Part shown: one piece after another, positions 38,743-47,537 of the stretch | How positions within the stretch are numbered: the stretch's first letter is position 1 | Layout of the letters: every line of letters starts with the position of its first letter | DNA from: Sneathia sanguinegens | GTDB lineage: Bacteria; Fusobacteriota; Fusobacteriia; Fusobacteriales; Leptotrichiaceae | NCBI RefSeq assembly: GCF_001517935.1 | Contig: NZ_LOQF01000002.1 | Location: forward strand, 1 to 64,000 | Direction: 5' to 3' | Length of the DNA stretch: 64,000 nucleotides | Translations under genes and position numbers: made by a program | The notes under the pieces: model-generated | The model's database searches: none | What the model saw: only the letters and a program-made list of their open reading frames with translations | Told to the model about the DNA's origin: nothing

Positions 38743-39468
38743 CTATTTCAATTTTTTAATTGATTCACTTTCAGATAGTATCTTCATTTGTTCAATAGCT
38801 ATTGCATTTAATTTTTCCAATCTTTCAGTTTGGCTCATGCCTTCATTTATAAATACCGCATTAAGATTCTCAAGATTAGAAAGGCAGACAAGCTGTGATA
38901 TATCCGCATAATCTCTAATATTGCCTTTTAAATCTGGATTTTCATCACGCCACTCCTTAGCTGTTATTCCAAATAGAGAAACATTAAGAATATCCGCTTC
39001 ACTTGCATAAATAAAATTGATTTTTTCTTTTGAAAGTTTATCTGGTACAAGTTTGTTTTTAATGGCATCTGTGTGAATTCTATAATTGATTTTTGCCAAA
39101 TTTCTCTTAATATCCCACCCTAACTTCTTTTGTTCTTCTTCCTTTAGGCGTTCAAATTCTTTGATTAAATATAATTTAAAGTATGGCGATACCCAAGAAG
39201 CAAACTCAAACGCTATATCTTTATGAGCATACGTTCCACCATATCTTCCTGCTCTCGCAACGATACCGATAGAATTAGTTTTTTCCACCCATTGCTTAAC
39301 TGATAATATAAAACGGTTAAATCCTGCTTCATTTTTAATTCCCTCGAATTCGGGGGAATTAAAATTCGTGTTATACATTTCTTCCCAAATACCTAAAAAC
39401 TCTATTGTATTCTTGTTTCTGAGCCACTTTTCAATCAAAGCAGAACCGTTCTCAATATCTCTAACCAT
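38743..39468 (-). CDS. KilA-N domain protein, 5'-truncated
   Basis: DNA-binding KilA-N protein of the kind found in phages and conjugative elements: SALIEKWLRNKNTIEFLG, GGTYAHKDIAFEFASWVSPYFKLYLIKEF and the C-terminal YASEADILNVSLFGITAKEWRDENPD. The reading frame continues upstream for another 30 codons (encoding INVEGSEISII and DNRDYISLTD) but contains no start codon before it meets a TAG within the repeat motif CCTAAATGACGAG. So the true start was lost at a recombination junction; only a form beginning inside the domain could be made. Confidence 0.7.
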   Translation of the reverse strand: MVRDIENGSALIEKWLRNKNTIEFLGIWEEMYNTNFNSPEFEGIKNEAGFNRFILSVKQWVEKTNSIGIVARAGRYGGTYAHKDIAFEFASWVSPYFKLYLIKEFERLKEEEQKKLGWDIKRNLAKINYRIHTDAIKNKLVPDKLSKEKINFIYASEADILNVSLFGITAKEWRDENPDLKGNIRDYADISQLVCLSNLENLNAVFINEGMSQTERLEKLNAIAIEQMKILSESESIKKLK

Positions 39469-39702
39469 ATCCGTTAAAGAAATATAATCTCTATTGTCTA
39501 TGGCAATAATGCTGATTTCTGAACCTTCAACATTTATTTTAGACCCTAAATTGCAATCCTAAATGACGAGTTTTTTTCTAGTAGTTATGCCTTTATTTTT
39601 TTCTAAACTCCCGATAGTAAGGTGGCAGGTCAAGCTAAGTCTGATAAGTTCTAATTCATCGTAAAATATGCTATAATTATTCATTAGGAAAAGGAGAATC
39701 AT

Positions 39703-39729
39703 AATGACACAGTACACAGATGCTAAATG
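39703..39729 (+). other. short leader ORF (8 codons) before the 168-residue gene
   Basis: MTQYTDAK-stop is preceded by AAGGAG and by a TATAAT box about 25 bases earlier. The TGA overlaps an ATG that opens a second 25-codon frame. The same arrangement is conserved in the second copy of the repeat. It may be a leader peptide or what remains of a deleted first gene. Confidence 0.4.
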
Positions 39730-39764
39730 AACGATAAAGAGAAGTCACAAAAGGAGATAGTTTT

Positions 39765-40271
39765 ATGGATTATATACGAGCGATTCTGGACGGGATTGCA
39801 ATAGCCGCAATCTTTAACGGTGCAGTGGCAGCTTTGGTGCTTATTAACCCGAGATACTTTTTTGATTCTTATCCAAAAGCAATTCAGAAAGCTGCACCAG
39901 AACAGATGACAAAAAAAGAAAAAAATATAAATTTAATTCTAACAATTATAATTTGCGGGATTTGTTTCATATATTCAACGGCAAGTCTTATACATACAGG
40001 CATTTTGGGTTTTTGGAATCTTTTTTGGATGGGGTATATTCAGTGGAGCATATTAAACTTAGGAGATTTCTTTTTGTTGGATTGTCTGTTGTTCCAAGGA
40101 AAATATAAGGATAAAATCGTCATTCAGGGAACAGAAGGGCATCCAGATTATGAATTCAGTAACTGGCTGAAGCATTTAGCAATCATGGAACATTTTGTAG
40201 TTACTCCGTTTTTAATTATACCATTTGTGGCAGTGATTCAGGCGTTGCTGGTTGGTTTATTAGGAAGATAA
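39765..40271 (+). CDS. membrane protein of unknown function (copy 1, intact)
   Basis: 168 residues with four membrane segments (about 8-28, 56-76, 85-105, 143-163) and a charged loop PRYFFDSYPKAIQKAAPEQM between the first two. I recognise no named family. An AAAGGAGATAG ribosome site is well placed. The second copy of this gene is inactivated by a nonsense codon, so this is the only possible functional copy. It is on the opposite strand to most of the island and faces the DUF1016 gene. Confidence 0.62.
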   Translation: MDYIRAILDGIAIAAIFNGAVAALVLINPRYFFDSYPKAIQKAAPEQMTKKEKNINLILTIIICGICFIYSTASLIHTGILGFWNLFWMGYIQWSILNLGDFFLLDCLLFQGKYKDKIVIQGTEGHPDYEFSNWLKHLAIMEHFVVTPFLIIPFVAVIQALLVGLLGR

Positions 40272-40365
40272 ATTTTTATATAGGTAGTTTGATGGTAAAT
40301 ATGTCAAATTTTTGAATTATAAAAATAAGTAGAGTTTTTCTCTACTTCTTTTTATAATTTATATT

Positions 40366-41397
40366 TTATTTTCCCTTGTATTTTTCTATAACTTTTTCTA
40401 CTTGTTCTTCAAGCTCTTCTCTGTTTGGGATATACAAAGTATATTTTGATGCGAATATTTTATTTGATAAGTTTCCTAATGCGTATTCTGCTTGTACTCC
40501 GTCCTTATCTGTACACAAGATTATCCCTATCGGTTCATTATCCATTTCATCATTAACTTCTGCCTTATAATAATTAAGATACATATTGATTTGCCCAACT
40601 GCTTCTGGCATTAGCTTGCTTGTTTTTAGTTCGATTAAGACATAAGACCTCAAAATCTTATTATAAAATACCATGTCCACATAATAATGTGTGTTTCCTA
40701 GGGTTACTCTTTGTTGGCTACCTACATACATAAAACCCTTGCCAAGTTCTAGCAAGAATTTTTCAATATGCTCTATAAGTGCTTTTTCTAAATCACTTTC
40801 CATCATTGGTTTTTCTTCTGGCAATCCTAAAAATTCAAATACATAAGGGTCTTTTACAAGATCAGCCGCCTTTTTTATTTCATTACCTTTTAAGGCTAGG
40901 TCTAGAACTTTTTCTTTATTTTTCTCTCCAGCTTATAAGTGTAATCTTTTAAAAAGTGATGTTTTAATTTGTCTTTTAAGTTCTCTTACTGACCAGTTTG
41001 CGTTGATACTCTCTTTCTCATAGAAGCTTCGCTTTTTCTCATCGCTAATTGATAAAAGCTCACAATAATGAGACCAAGTCAATTTAACAGACACTGTCTG
41101 TTGAATTTCATATTCTTGAAAAAATCTCCTCATAAATTGCAAATTTGATACTGAAAATCCTCGCCCAAACTCTTTAGTTAATCTCTTAGATAAATCTTTA
41201 AGTAATTCTCTACCATAATCTGCTCTTTCTGAATGTCCTTGTTCATCTTCTACGATGATACGTCCAACCTCCCAGTAAGTTTGCACTAAAATATTATTGA
41301 CTTCTCTTGCAACTTCATTTCTTGCCTTATCCATCAATGTTTTTATGCTATTAAAAATATCGTCATGGACTCTATCTATGTTATTTTTGTTATTCAT
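40366..41397 (-). pseudogene. DUF1016 (YhcG-type PD-(D/E)XK) nuclease, copy 1, split by one stop
   Basis: The N-terminal half (MNNKNNIDRVHDD to LFKRLHL) is DUF1016_N, with YWEVGRIIVEDEQG and the GRGFSVSNLQFMRRF block. The C-terminal half has the nuclease core: VTLGNTHYYVDMVFYNKILRSYVLIELKTSK (Asp...ExK) and GIILCTDKDGVQAEYALG. The two halves are in one frame separated by a single TAA just after KRLHL; the codons after it continue the family (AGEKNKEKVLDLALKGNEIKKAADLVKDPYVFEFLG). The same TAA is in the second copy. Either two polypeptides are made or the gene is dead. Confidence 0.75.
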
Positions 41398-41471
41398 ACA
41401 AGCACCTCTTTGACCTCTTAATTACTATAATTATATCATAAAATATTGTGTTTATTAAATTTAATATTTCT

Positions 41472-41497
41472 AAATTGCAACCCTAAATGACAAGTTT
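41472..41497. repeat. third copy of the repeat-end motif
   Basis: TTGCAACCCTAAATGACAAG followed by TTTTT matches the left ends of both 1.9-kb repeats (39551 and 44907) with one to three differences. It marks a recurrent breakpoint, perhaps an element end. Confidence 0.6.
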
Positions 41498-41594
41498 TTA
41501 TCATTAAACTGTTCCCACAAGGTATTTCCGAAAAGAAAAATGACTTTTAAGATTTTAAAGCAAATCTTAAAAGCCACCTTTTTAGCCTGTTATC

Positions 41595-41618
41595 TTATTT
41601 TCTTGACATCAATACTAC
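41595..41618 (-). repeat. rlmD 3'-end fragment (shortest)
   Basis: Minus-strand codons for VVLMSRK-stop, identical at DNA level over 17 bases (GTAGTATTGATGTCAAG) to the fragments at 43.1 and 47.55 kb. The HVET part is lost at this copy. Confidence 0.6.
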
Positions 41619-41762
41619 ATTAAGAAGTAAGTCTTGACGCTCGTTGCAGGGTGGAATTTATCTAATAGAATATCGTAGGAGTCCAAGTACAATCCGAGAG
41701 TTTTTATTCTTAAATGCCCATATTATCACCTCAACAAAGTCAATTTTATTAACGAATTTCCA

Positions 41763-41966
41763 TCACGAATTCTCCTTGCCGAACAGAAAGTAGAGAATCG
41801 GCCCGACAAAGTTCATCAGTACAATGGTAATAACCAGCCATAATGTACGATTTCCTCGCTTATATGTGTAATGAGTCAAAATATGATACAATGTATAACC
41901 CAGTAGCACAAACTGTGCAATGATAAGCGGAATCAATAATGGAAGATATTCTACAATTTTATCCAT
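41763..41966 (-). CDS. PLDc_N-like small membrane protein
   Basis: 67 residues, two membrane segments (PLLIPLIIAQFVLLGYTLYHIL and LWLVITIVLMNFVGPILYFLFG). It matches the short phospholipase-D N-terminal-like (cardiolipin synthase N) proteins that often accompany drug-inducible regulators. The ATG chosen follows GAGGAG; an earlier in-frame ATG precedes that site. It overlaps the end of the MerR gene by 8 bases and is part of its operon. Confidence 0.75.
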   Translation of the reverse strand: MDKIVEYLPLLIPLIIAQFVLLGYTLYHILTHYTYKRGNRTLWLVITIVLMNFVGPILYFLFGKENS

Positions 41967-42690
41967 CTTTCTTCTCCTCTCCATAAACTTCTATGCAAAA
42001 ACCGTGATACCCGCAACAAGTACAAGTCAGTTTTCTAAGCGTTGGGGTATGACGTGCCCATAATGCCTCTTTAAATTTTGGTCTAAATATTTCATGACAC
42101 TGTGGGCAAATATACGCAACATTTTTGAAATAATAGATTGACACCCAGATTGCATATGGAATTGCTAACACAGCCCAAATAATGAATGGCCAATATATTC
42201 TTGACGAAATTAGCAGGATAATAGATCCCCACTGTAACATACTGATAGGAATACCCGTAATCAGCAGAAAAGCATGAAGCTGTTTCAATTTATTTTTTTG
42301 TTTCACTACATAGGCTATGTCACCGATAGATTCAACAGAGAAAATATCCACGGTCTTTAGTTCTTGTTGAATACTTTCAATCAACTCCAGTTGTGTCTTG
42401 CGCTCATTGACTTCTTCTTTGATAATCTGTTCTTGTCGTTTCAGCAAAGCAGCAATAACGCTGCTCGGATTTTCCTCTGCAAGCAGTTCTCCAATGCTGT
42501 TTATAGATATTCCTGCATCACGAAGAAAACAAATGACCTTCATACGTTTTAAATCTTGTTCAGAGTATAGTCTGCGACCACCTTCAGACAATTCGCTGGG
42601 GACGAGAATATTTCTGGAGTCATAATACTGTACTGTTCTTACAGATACGCCACAAATCTTTGCAATATCTCCTGTCGTATATTTTGACAT
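41959..42690 (-). CDS. MerR-type regulator with membrane segments and zinc ribbon
   Basis: 243 residues. N-terminal MerR winged helix (YTTGDIAKICGVSVRTVQYYDSRN, ELSEGGRRLYSEQDLKRMK), then a coiled dimer helix (80-120), two membrane segments (about 140-185) and a C-terminal zinc ribbon (CPQCHE... CTCCGYHG). It is thus a DNA-binding protein tethered to the membrane that may sense a ligand there. Start chosen at the ATG 6 bases after GGAGGTG. Two matching operator-like repeats lie directly upstream. Confidence 0.82.
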   Translation of the reverse strand: MSKYTTGDIAKICGVSVRTVQYYDSRNILVPSELSEGGRRLYSEQDLKRMKVICFLRDAGISINSIGELLAEENPSSVIAALLKRQEQIIKEEVNERKTQLELIESIQQELKTVDIFSVESIGDIAYVVKQKNKLKQLHAFLLITGIPISMLQWGSIILLISSRIYWPFIIWAVLAIPYAIWVSIYYFKNVAYICPQCHEIFRPKFKEALWARHTPTLRKLTCTCCGYHGFCIEVYGEEKKDG

Positions 42691-42723
42691 AGCCTTCACC
42701 TCCTTTCATTATGCAGTTTACAA

Positions 42724-42763
42724 CATTACGCAACGTCACAATCAATACCTTACGCAGCGTTAC
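42724..42763 (-). promoter_or_regulatory. paired operator-like repeats upstream of the merR gene
   Basis: Two 16-base boxes, CATTACGCAACGTCAC and CCTTACGCAGCGTTAC, match at 12 of 16 positions and start 24 bases apart, just upstream of the merR ribosome site. Each has a partial dyad (ACGCNNCGT). They are likely MerR binding sites for autoregulation. Confidence 0.55.
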
Positions 42764-43176
42764 AAGTAATAAATTACATAATTTAATGCACACCTATCAT
42801 CTTAACAAGTGTATTATTGACTATAGTTTCCTTTGCAAGTTTTACCTAAGTGATTCTGACTTCAATACATTTCGTTTTCACATCAAGTTCTACATTATTT
42901 TTCAGCACGTCAAAAAAATGCTGCCGACAACGTTTCTGTAGTTACAACCCTCATATTTCAAGTAGTCAGAACTGTTGTCAAATGGTATAAAAATGGGATC
43001 CCGATCACCCTCCAAACTGGGGAAGTACTTCGGAATCCCTTGATTTCAAGCCCTTTCTATACTATTTAGTCCTTTACTCTTGACATCAATACTACAGTCT
43101 CCACATGTATCAAGACTATCCTGATGATGATGATGATAAAAGTCTAAGGCACTACAAACTGGGATTTGGATTTTAC
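42764..43176. other. gene-free stretch between merR and the ABC-F gene
   Basis: No supported gene. A minus-strand piece encoding FFDVLKNNVELDVK-TKCIEVRIT-stop (about 42846-42917) looks like the end of a protein, but I cannot name it. The rlmD fragment at 43066-43107 lies here, preceded by a short GC-rich tract (42995-43045). Confidence 0.45.
43066..43107 (-). repeat. rlmD 3'-end fragment
   Basis: Minus-strand codons HVETVVLMSRVKD-stop, the C-terminal end of an RlmD/RumA-type methyltransferase, aligned with HVECIALIQRVKS of the intact gene at 52.3 kb. Nothing upstream encodes the rest of the enzyme. Confidence 0.7.
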
Positions 43177-44655
43177 TTAAAATTGTATGATTTTATTGGC
43201 TATATCTTCTACAAATCGCTTATCGTGTTCCACAAATATAAGTGTAGGCTTTGCTTCTTTTATAATTTCCTCAATCTGTATTCTTGATATTACATCTATA
43301 TAATTCAGTGGTTCGTCCCAAACAAATATATGAGCTGGCTTTGAGAAACTTACAGCAATTAAAACTTTCTTTTTTTGTCCATCGCTATAGTTCTTCATAT
43401 CCATTTCAAATAATTCTCTTGAAAAATCTAATTTTCTTAGAATTGTTTTACACAATGTTTCATCAACATCTTGCTTGTGAATATATTCGTTTAGGCTACC
43501 TGTTAAATTAGATGTGTCTTGAGGAATATACGAGATTTTTAAATTACCTGCTAATTTTATCTCACCTGTATACTCGTGATTTATACCTAATAAAATTTTA
43601 ATCAAGGTTGATTTTCCGCTACCATTACCCCCATATATAGCCACTATGTCGCCTTGCTTTATCTCAAAACTTACATTACTTAGGATCTGTCTTTCTCCAT
43701 AGTATGCTGATAACTCGCTAACCGATATTAGGGGATTTTTGTGATGATTTAGCGGATGCAGTAATAGGCTTTCCTTTATTTCGATATCTTTTAGTAAACT
43801 CTGTTTTTCTTCTATTGCCTTGTTTTGTCTATTCTCCAAATTCTTAGATTTTTTCATCATCTTGGCTGATTGATGACCTATATGTCCTTTGTCTGGTTTT
43901 ACACCTGATACTTTCACACCATTTTTAGTATTTTCAATTTTATCAGACCAAATTTGACTTTGTCTTGCAGCCTCTTTTAATCGTTTAATATCTTTTCTTA
44001 ATCTCTCATTTTGACTAATTTCAAATTGGTCTTTCATCACTTTGTTTTCATACCATGATGTAAAATTTCCCGATTGGACATCAATAGAATTCCTGTTAAT
44101 AGAAATAACATGATTAATACAACCATCTAAAAAATCTCTATCATGAGATATAAGCAAAAATCCTTTTTTACTTTTCAGATATTCACTTACAATTTTTCTT
44201 CCGTCCATATCTAAATGGTTTGTTGGTTCATCAATAAGTAAAAAACCATCTTCTCTTGTAAACAAAATAGCTAAAAGGATTTTTGTTTGTTCCCCTTTAG
44301 AAAGAGTTTTAAATTCCCTATAAACAAGGTTCTCATCTACATTTAGCAAATTAAGTTCTCTAAATAACTTCCATTCTTCATCATCTGATATTAGTTCTTT
44401 ATATAACTCAATTCCTAATTTTGAAGTATCAATTATATTTGGTGGAAATTTAATAAATTCAACATCCTTGCTTATTTTACCTTGATAAGTTTCTTGATTT
44501 AAAAGTAACTTAAATAGAGTTGATTTACCAATTCCATTTCTTCCTATCAAACCCGTTTTCCAGTTTGTATCAAAGGAAAACGATACATTTTTAAATATCG
44601 GTTTTACATATCCATAATATGAGAAAGTGAGGTTTTCAATTTTAATTGCCGACAT
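43177..44655 (-). CDS. ABC-F ribosomal protection protein (Lsa/Vga-like)
   Basis: 492 residues, two ABC domains without membrane segments: Walker A GRNGIGKST (about 38-46) and GGNGSGKST (about 343); signatures LSKGEQTK and YSDGQKKK; Walker B FLLIDEPTNHLD and IFVWDEPLNYID; the interdomain linker (about 200-300) is the arm that enters the ribosome. Length and the FDTNWKTGLIGRNG start resemble the Lsa group, which protects ribosomes from lincosamides, pleuromutilins and streptogramin A. The drug spectrum here is inferred. TATAAT lies about 35 bases upstream. The gene sits between two copies of a direct repeat. Confidence 0.85.
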   Translation of the reverse strand: MSAIKIENLTFSYYGYVKPIFKNVSFSFDTNWKTGLIGRNGIGKSTLFKLLLNQETYQGKISKDVEFIKFPPNIIDTSKLGIELYKELISDDEEWKLFRELNLLNVDENLVYREFKTLSKGEQTKILLAILFTREDGFLLIDEPTNHLDMDGRKIVSEYLKSKKGFLLISHDRDFLDGCINHVISINRNSIDVQSGNFTSWYENKVMKDQFEISQNERLRKDIKRLKEAARQSQIWSDKIENTKNGVKVSGVKPDKGHIGHQSAKMMKKSKNLENRQNKAIEEKQSLLKDIEIKESLLLHPLNHHKNPLISVSELSAYYGERQILSNVSFEIKQGDIVAIYGGNGSGKSTLIKILLGINHEYTGEIKLAGNLKISYIPQDTSNLTGSLNEYIHKQDVDETLCKTILRKLDFSRELFEMDMKNYSDGQKKKVLIAVSFSKPAHIFVWDEPLNYIDVISRIQIEEIIKEAKPTLIFVEHDKRFVEDIANKIIQF

Positions 44656-44702
44656 AAAAACACCCCCATCACAATCCTATTTTATTTAATATTATACCAT
44701 TT

Positions 44703-44820
44703 TTAAGCCATTTTTTCTATATCAGCTTTCTGTGGCACTTGATAGTTCCCTATAAAGTTAAAGTAAACATCAACTTGTTGTTTTCTGTCTTTTCCTTTTC
44801 TTCCCCAAAGTTTGACAGTT
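44703..44820 (-). pseudogene. C-terminal tail of a serine recombinase
   Basis: The minus strand encodes LWGRKGKDRKQQVDVYFNF and ends NYQVPQKADIEKMA-stop. The QQVDVYFNFIG block is the usual tail of large serine recombinases (DUF4368-type) of Firmicutes elements. No start or catalytic domain precedes it. It runs directly into the ABC-F promoter, so the resistance gene probably travelled next to an integrase. Confidence 0.55.
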
Positions 44821-45119
44821 TTAAATAATTAAAAATGTTGTAGGTATATTAAAATCTACATTTTTTTGTCAAAATTTTTTAAAAACTGTATAATTAAACA
44901 TAAATTGCATCTCTAAATGACGAGTTTTTTTTTAGTAGTTATGCCTTTATTTTTATTCTAAACTCCCGATAGTAAGGTGGCAGGTCAAGCTGAGTTTGAT
45001 AAATTCTAATTCATCGTAAAATATGCTATAATTATTCATTAGGAAAAGGAGAATCATAATGACACAGTACACAGATGCCAAATGAACAATGAAGAGAAGT
45101 CACAAAAGGAGATAGTTTT
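44821..45119. other. leader region of the second repeat copy and a distal promoter
   Basis: On the minus strand TTGACA and TATACC-type boxes (about 44850-44880) could be a distal promoter reading toward the ABC-F gene. From 44905 the sequence is the leader of repeat copy 2, with TATAAT (about 45030) and the same 8-codon MTQYTDAK frame at 45058. No full gene. Confidence 0.45.
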
Positions 45120-45626
45120 ATGGATTATATACGAGCGATTCTGGACGAAATTGCAATAGCCACAATCTTTAATGGTGCAGTGGCAGCTTTGGTGCTTATT
45201 AACCCGAGATACTTTTTTGATTCTTATCCAAAAGCAATTCAGAAAGCTGCGCCAGAACAAATGACAAAAAAAAAGAAAAACATAAATTTAATTCTAACAA
45301 TTATAATTTGCGGGATTTGTTTCATATATTTAACGGCAAGTCTTATACATACAGGCATTTTGGGTTTTTGGAATCTTTTTTGGATGGGGTATATTCAGTG
45401 GAGCATATTAAACTTAGGAGATTTCTTTTTGTTGGATTATCTGTTGTTCCAAGGAAAATATAAGGATAAAATCGTCATTCAGGGGACAGAAGGGCATCCA
45501 GATTATGAATTCAGTAACTAGCTGAAGCATTTAGCAATCATGGAACATTTTGTAGTTACTCCGTTTTTAATTATACCATTTGTGGCAGTGATTCAGGCGT
45601 TGCTGGTCGGTTTATTAGGAAGATAA
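45120..45626 (+). pseudogene. membrane protein, copy 2, with nonsense codon
   Basis: Same length and about 97% identical to the 168-residue protein at 39765, but the Trp codon in SNWLKHLA has become TAG (TGG to TAG), which cuts the product after 133 residues, before the last membrane segment. Confidence 0.8.
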
Positions 45627-45720
45627 ATTTTTATATAGGTAGTTTGATGGTAAATATGTCGAATTTTTGAATTATAAAAATAAGTAGAGTTTTTCTCTAC
45701 TTCTTTTTATAATTTATATT

Positions 45721-46476
45721 TTATTTTCCCTTATATTTTTCTATAACTTTTTCTACTTGTTCTTCAAGCTCTTCTCTGTTTGGGATATACAAAGTATATT
45801 TTGATGCGAATATTTTATTTGATAAGTTTCCTAATGCGTATTCTGCTTGTACTCCGTACTTATCTGTGCATAAGATTATCCCTATCGGTTCATTATCCAT
45901 TTCATCATTAACTTCTGCCTTATAATAATTAAGATACATATTGATTTGCCCAACTGCTTCTAGCAATCCTAAAAATTCAGATACATAAGGGTCTTTTTCA
46001 AGATCAGCCGCCTTTTTTATTTCATTACCCTTTAAGGCTAGGTCTAGAACTTTTTCTTTATTTTTCTCTCCAGCTTATAAGTGTAATCTTTTAAAAAGTG
46101 ATGTTTTAATTTGTCTTTTAAGTTCTCTTACTGACCAGTTTGCGTTGATACTCTCTTTCTCATAAAAGCTCACAATAATAATACCAGGTCAATTTAACAG
46201 ACACTGTCTGTTGAATTTCATATTCTTTAAAAAATCTCCTCATAAATTGCAAATTTGATACTGAAAATTCTCACCCAAACTCTTTAATTAATCTCTTAGA
46301 TAAATCTTTAAGCAATTCTCTACCATACTCTGCTCTTTCTGAATGTCCTTGTTCATCTTCTACGATGATACGTTCAACCTCCCAGTAAGTTTGCACTAAA
46401 ATATTATTGACTTCTCTTGCAACTTCAATTCTTGCCTTATCCATCAATGTTTTTATGCTATTAAAAACATCGTCAT
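45721..46476 (-). pseudogene. DUF1016 nuclease, copy 2, deleted
   Basis: It retains the C-terminal GQINMYLNYYKAEVNDEMD and YTLYIPNREELEE regions, but the 71 codons with the catalytic Asp and ExK residues are missing, and the N-terminal half lacks its first codons and about 35 internal bases. The ancestral TAA after KRLHL is also present. Clearly non-functional. Confidence 0.8.
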
Positions 46477-46807
46477 TGTGTTTATTAAATTTTATATCCT
46501 CTATCTACCTTGATATACTTTTCGGAAGTTTTTTTATTGTAAATGGCAATATATAAATGCACAAAAGAGTAATTTCCAATCCATTGTTTCATAAAATGGA
46601 GCTTCACATATTACTGTGAGCTGCCAGCATGATGGTCTGTATATTTACGCCTAGTCAATCATTTGGGATGCTTAGCACCTGTGCTTTTTAGGCTGATTAT
46701 ACCGCCGACACTTAATCCTCACACGTGCCATTCAAACACACAGGAAGCCAGTTTGAATTCATTACATAACACTCTTAATGTTGTGTTTTTTAAAGCACTT
46801 GCTAAAA
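46477..46807. other. gene-free stretch
   Basis: No coding sequence that I can support on either strand. The right part (46640-46740) is comparatively GC-rich and unlike the core, so it is island DNA of unknown origin. Confidence 0.4.
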
Positions 46808-46885
46808 TTATTCATTTTGTTTTGATGTATCTTGCTCATATTCCCGTAATTGCATATGCCAATCATCTCTTTCTTCCTGCGATAT

Positions 46886-47410
46886 CTAACGTATGATACG
46901 GCAGGGATTGCCTCCTGCCACAACGTGACTTGGAATATCTTTTGTGACAACCGATCCAGATGCAACCACCACATCGTCTCCAATCGTCACACCAGGATTA
47001 ATAACAGCATTGCCACCAATCCAAACATTATTGCCTATGGTTACAGGTTTAGCGTATTCAAGGTCTAGATTACGCACGTTCGCGTCAATCGGATGGCCAG
47101 CCGTGTAAATACTTACATGCGGACCTATAAATACGTTATCTCCAAAGGTCACATCATTCTCATCAAGAATTGTTAAATCAATGTTTGCATAAAAATGCTT
47201 ACCAAACGAGATCCTATCTCCGTGATCAAAATAAACAGAAGGTGTTAAAACCATATCCTCTGGAGCAACTTTAAAACATTTTTTCAATTCTTCGAATGCA
47301 CTTTTATCATTCCAATATTCTGATTCATTAAACTTCTTCTGTGCCGCATGCACTATCTCAAAAGAATAATCGCCAATTTTATAAGGATTATAGAGTTTAC
47401 CAGCAATCAT
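46886..47410 (-). CDS. maltose/galactoside O-acetyltransferase-like protein, shortened
   Basis: 174 residues of the left-handed beta-helix (hexapeptide) acetyltransferase family: N-terminal Mac domain (MIAGKLYNPYKIG), active-site YTAGHPID, then IGNNVWIGGNAVINPGVTIG and DVVVASGSVVTKDIPSHVVAGGNPCRIIR. A TAG follows RIIR, but the same frame continues ISQEERDDWHMQLREYEQ to a TAA at 46808, the normal C-terminal helix of the family. A single nonsense mutation thus removed about 25 residues outside the catalytic core; activity may survive. Confidence 0.78.
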   Translation of the reverse strand: MIAGKLYNPYKIGDYSFEIVHAAQKKFNESEYWNDKSAFEELKKCFKVAPEDMVLTPSVYFDHGDRISFGKHFYANIDLTILDENDVTFGDNVFIGPHVSIYTAGHPIDANVRNLDLEYAKPVTIGNNVWIGGNAVINPGVTIGDDVVVASGSVVTKDIPSHVVAGGNPCRIIR

Positions 47411-47537
47411 CCTATTCCATTCAGTTTTATTAACTATACAAATTCCTCATTTCAATTCATCAACTTGTAATAAAATATCATTCTGCGTAGATTATGAAGA
47501 GACACGCAGCTTAGATATAAAAAGGAAAATACACCAC

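Larger units (their letters stand above)
39543..41465. repeat. direct repeat, copy 1 (about 1.9 kb)
   Basis: It carries a promoter/leader, the 168-residue membrane-protein gene and the DUF1016 gene. Copy 2 at 44905-46497 is in the same orientation and about 95% identical by eye, apart from three deletions in copy 2. The copies flank the MerR and ABC-F genes. Confidence 0.85.
41398..41762. other. gene-free stretch with repeat motif and rlmD fragment
   Basis: It holds no coding sequence. It contains the third copy of the short TTGCAA-CCTAAATGAC motif, a 12-bp-stem hairpin (CTTTTAAGATTT / AAATCTTAAAAG, 41541-41576) that may be a terminator, and the shortest rlmD 3'-end fragment. Confidence 0.6.
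44905..46497. repeat. direct repeat, copy 2 (decayed)
   Basis: Same order and orientation as copy 1 at 39543. Compared with copy 1 it lacks an in-frame 213-base segment bounded by CTTCTGGCA repeats, a segment of about 35 bases bounded by ATARAAGCT, and the 5' end of the DUF1016 gene. Most of the substitutions change G or C to A or T. Confidence 0.85.

Noticed and set aside
43105-43200. Plus-strand frame starting MYQDYPDDDDDKSLRHY
   Set aside because: It begins inside an rlmD fragment, has no ribosome site and soon runs antisense to the ABC-F gene; the Asp run comes from a GAT repeat.
46663-46896. Plus-strand frame of 77 codons in the gene-free stretch
   Set aside because: No ribosome site, no recognisable sequence, and it overlaps the remnant 3' end of the acetyltransferase gene on the other strand.
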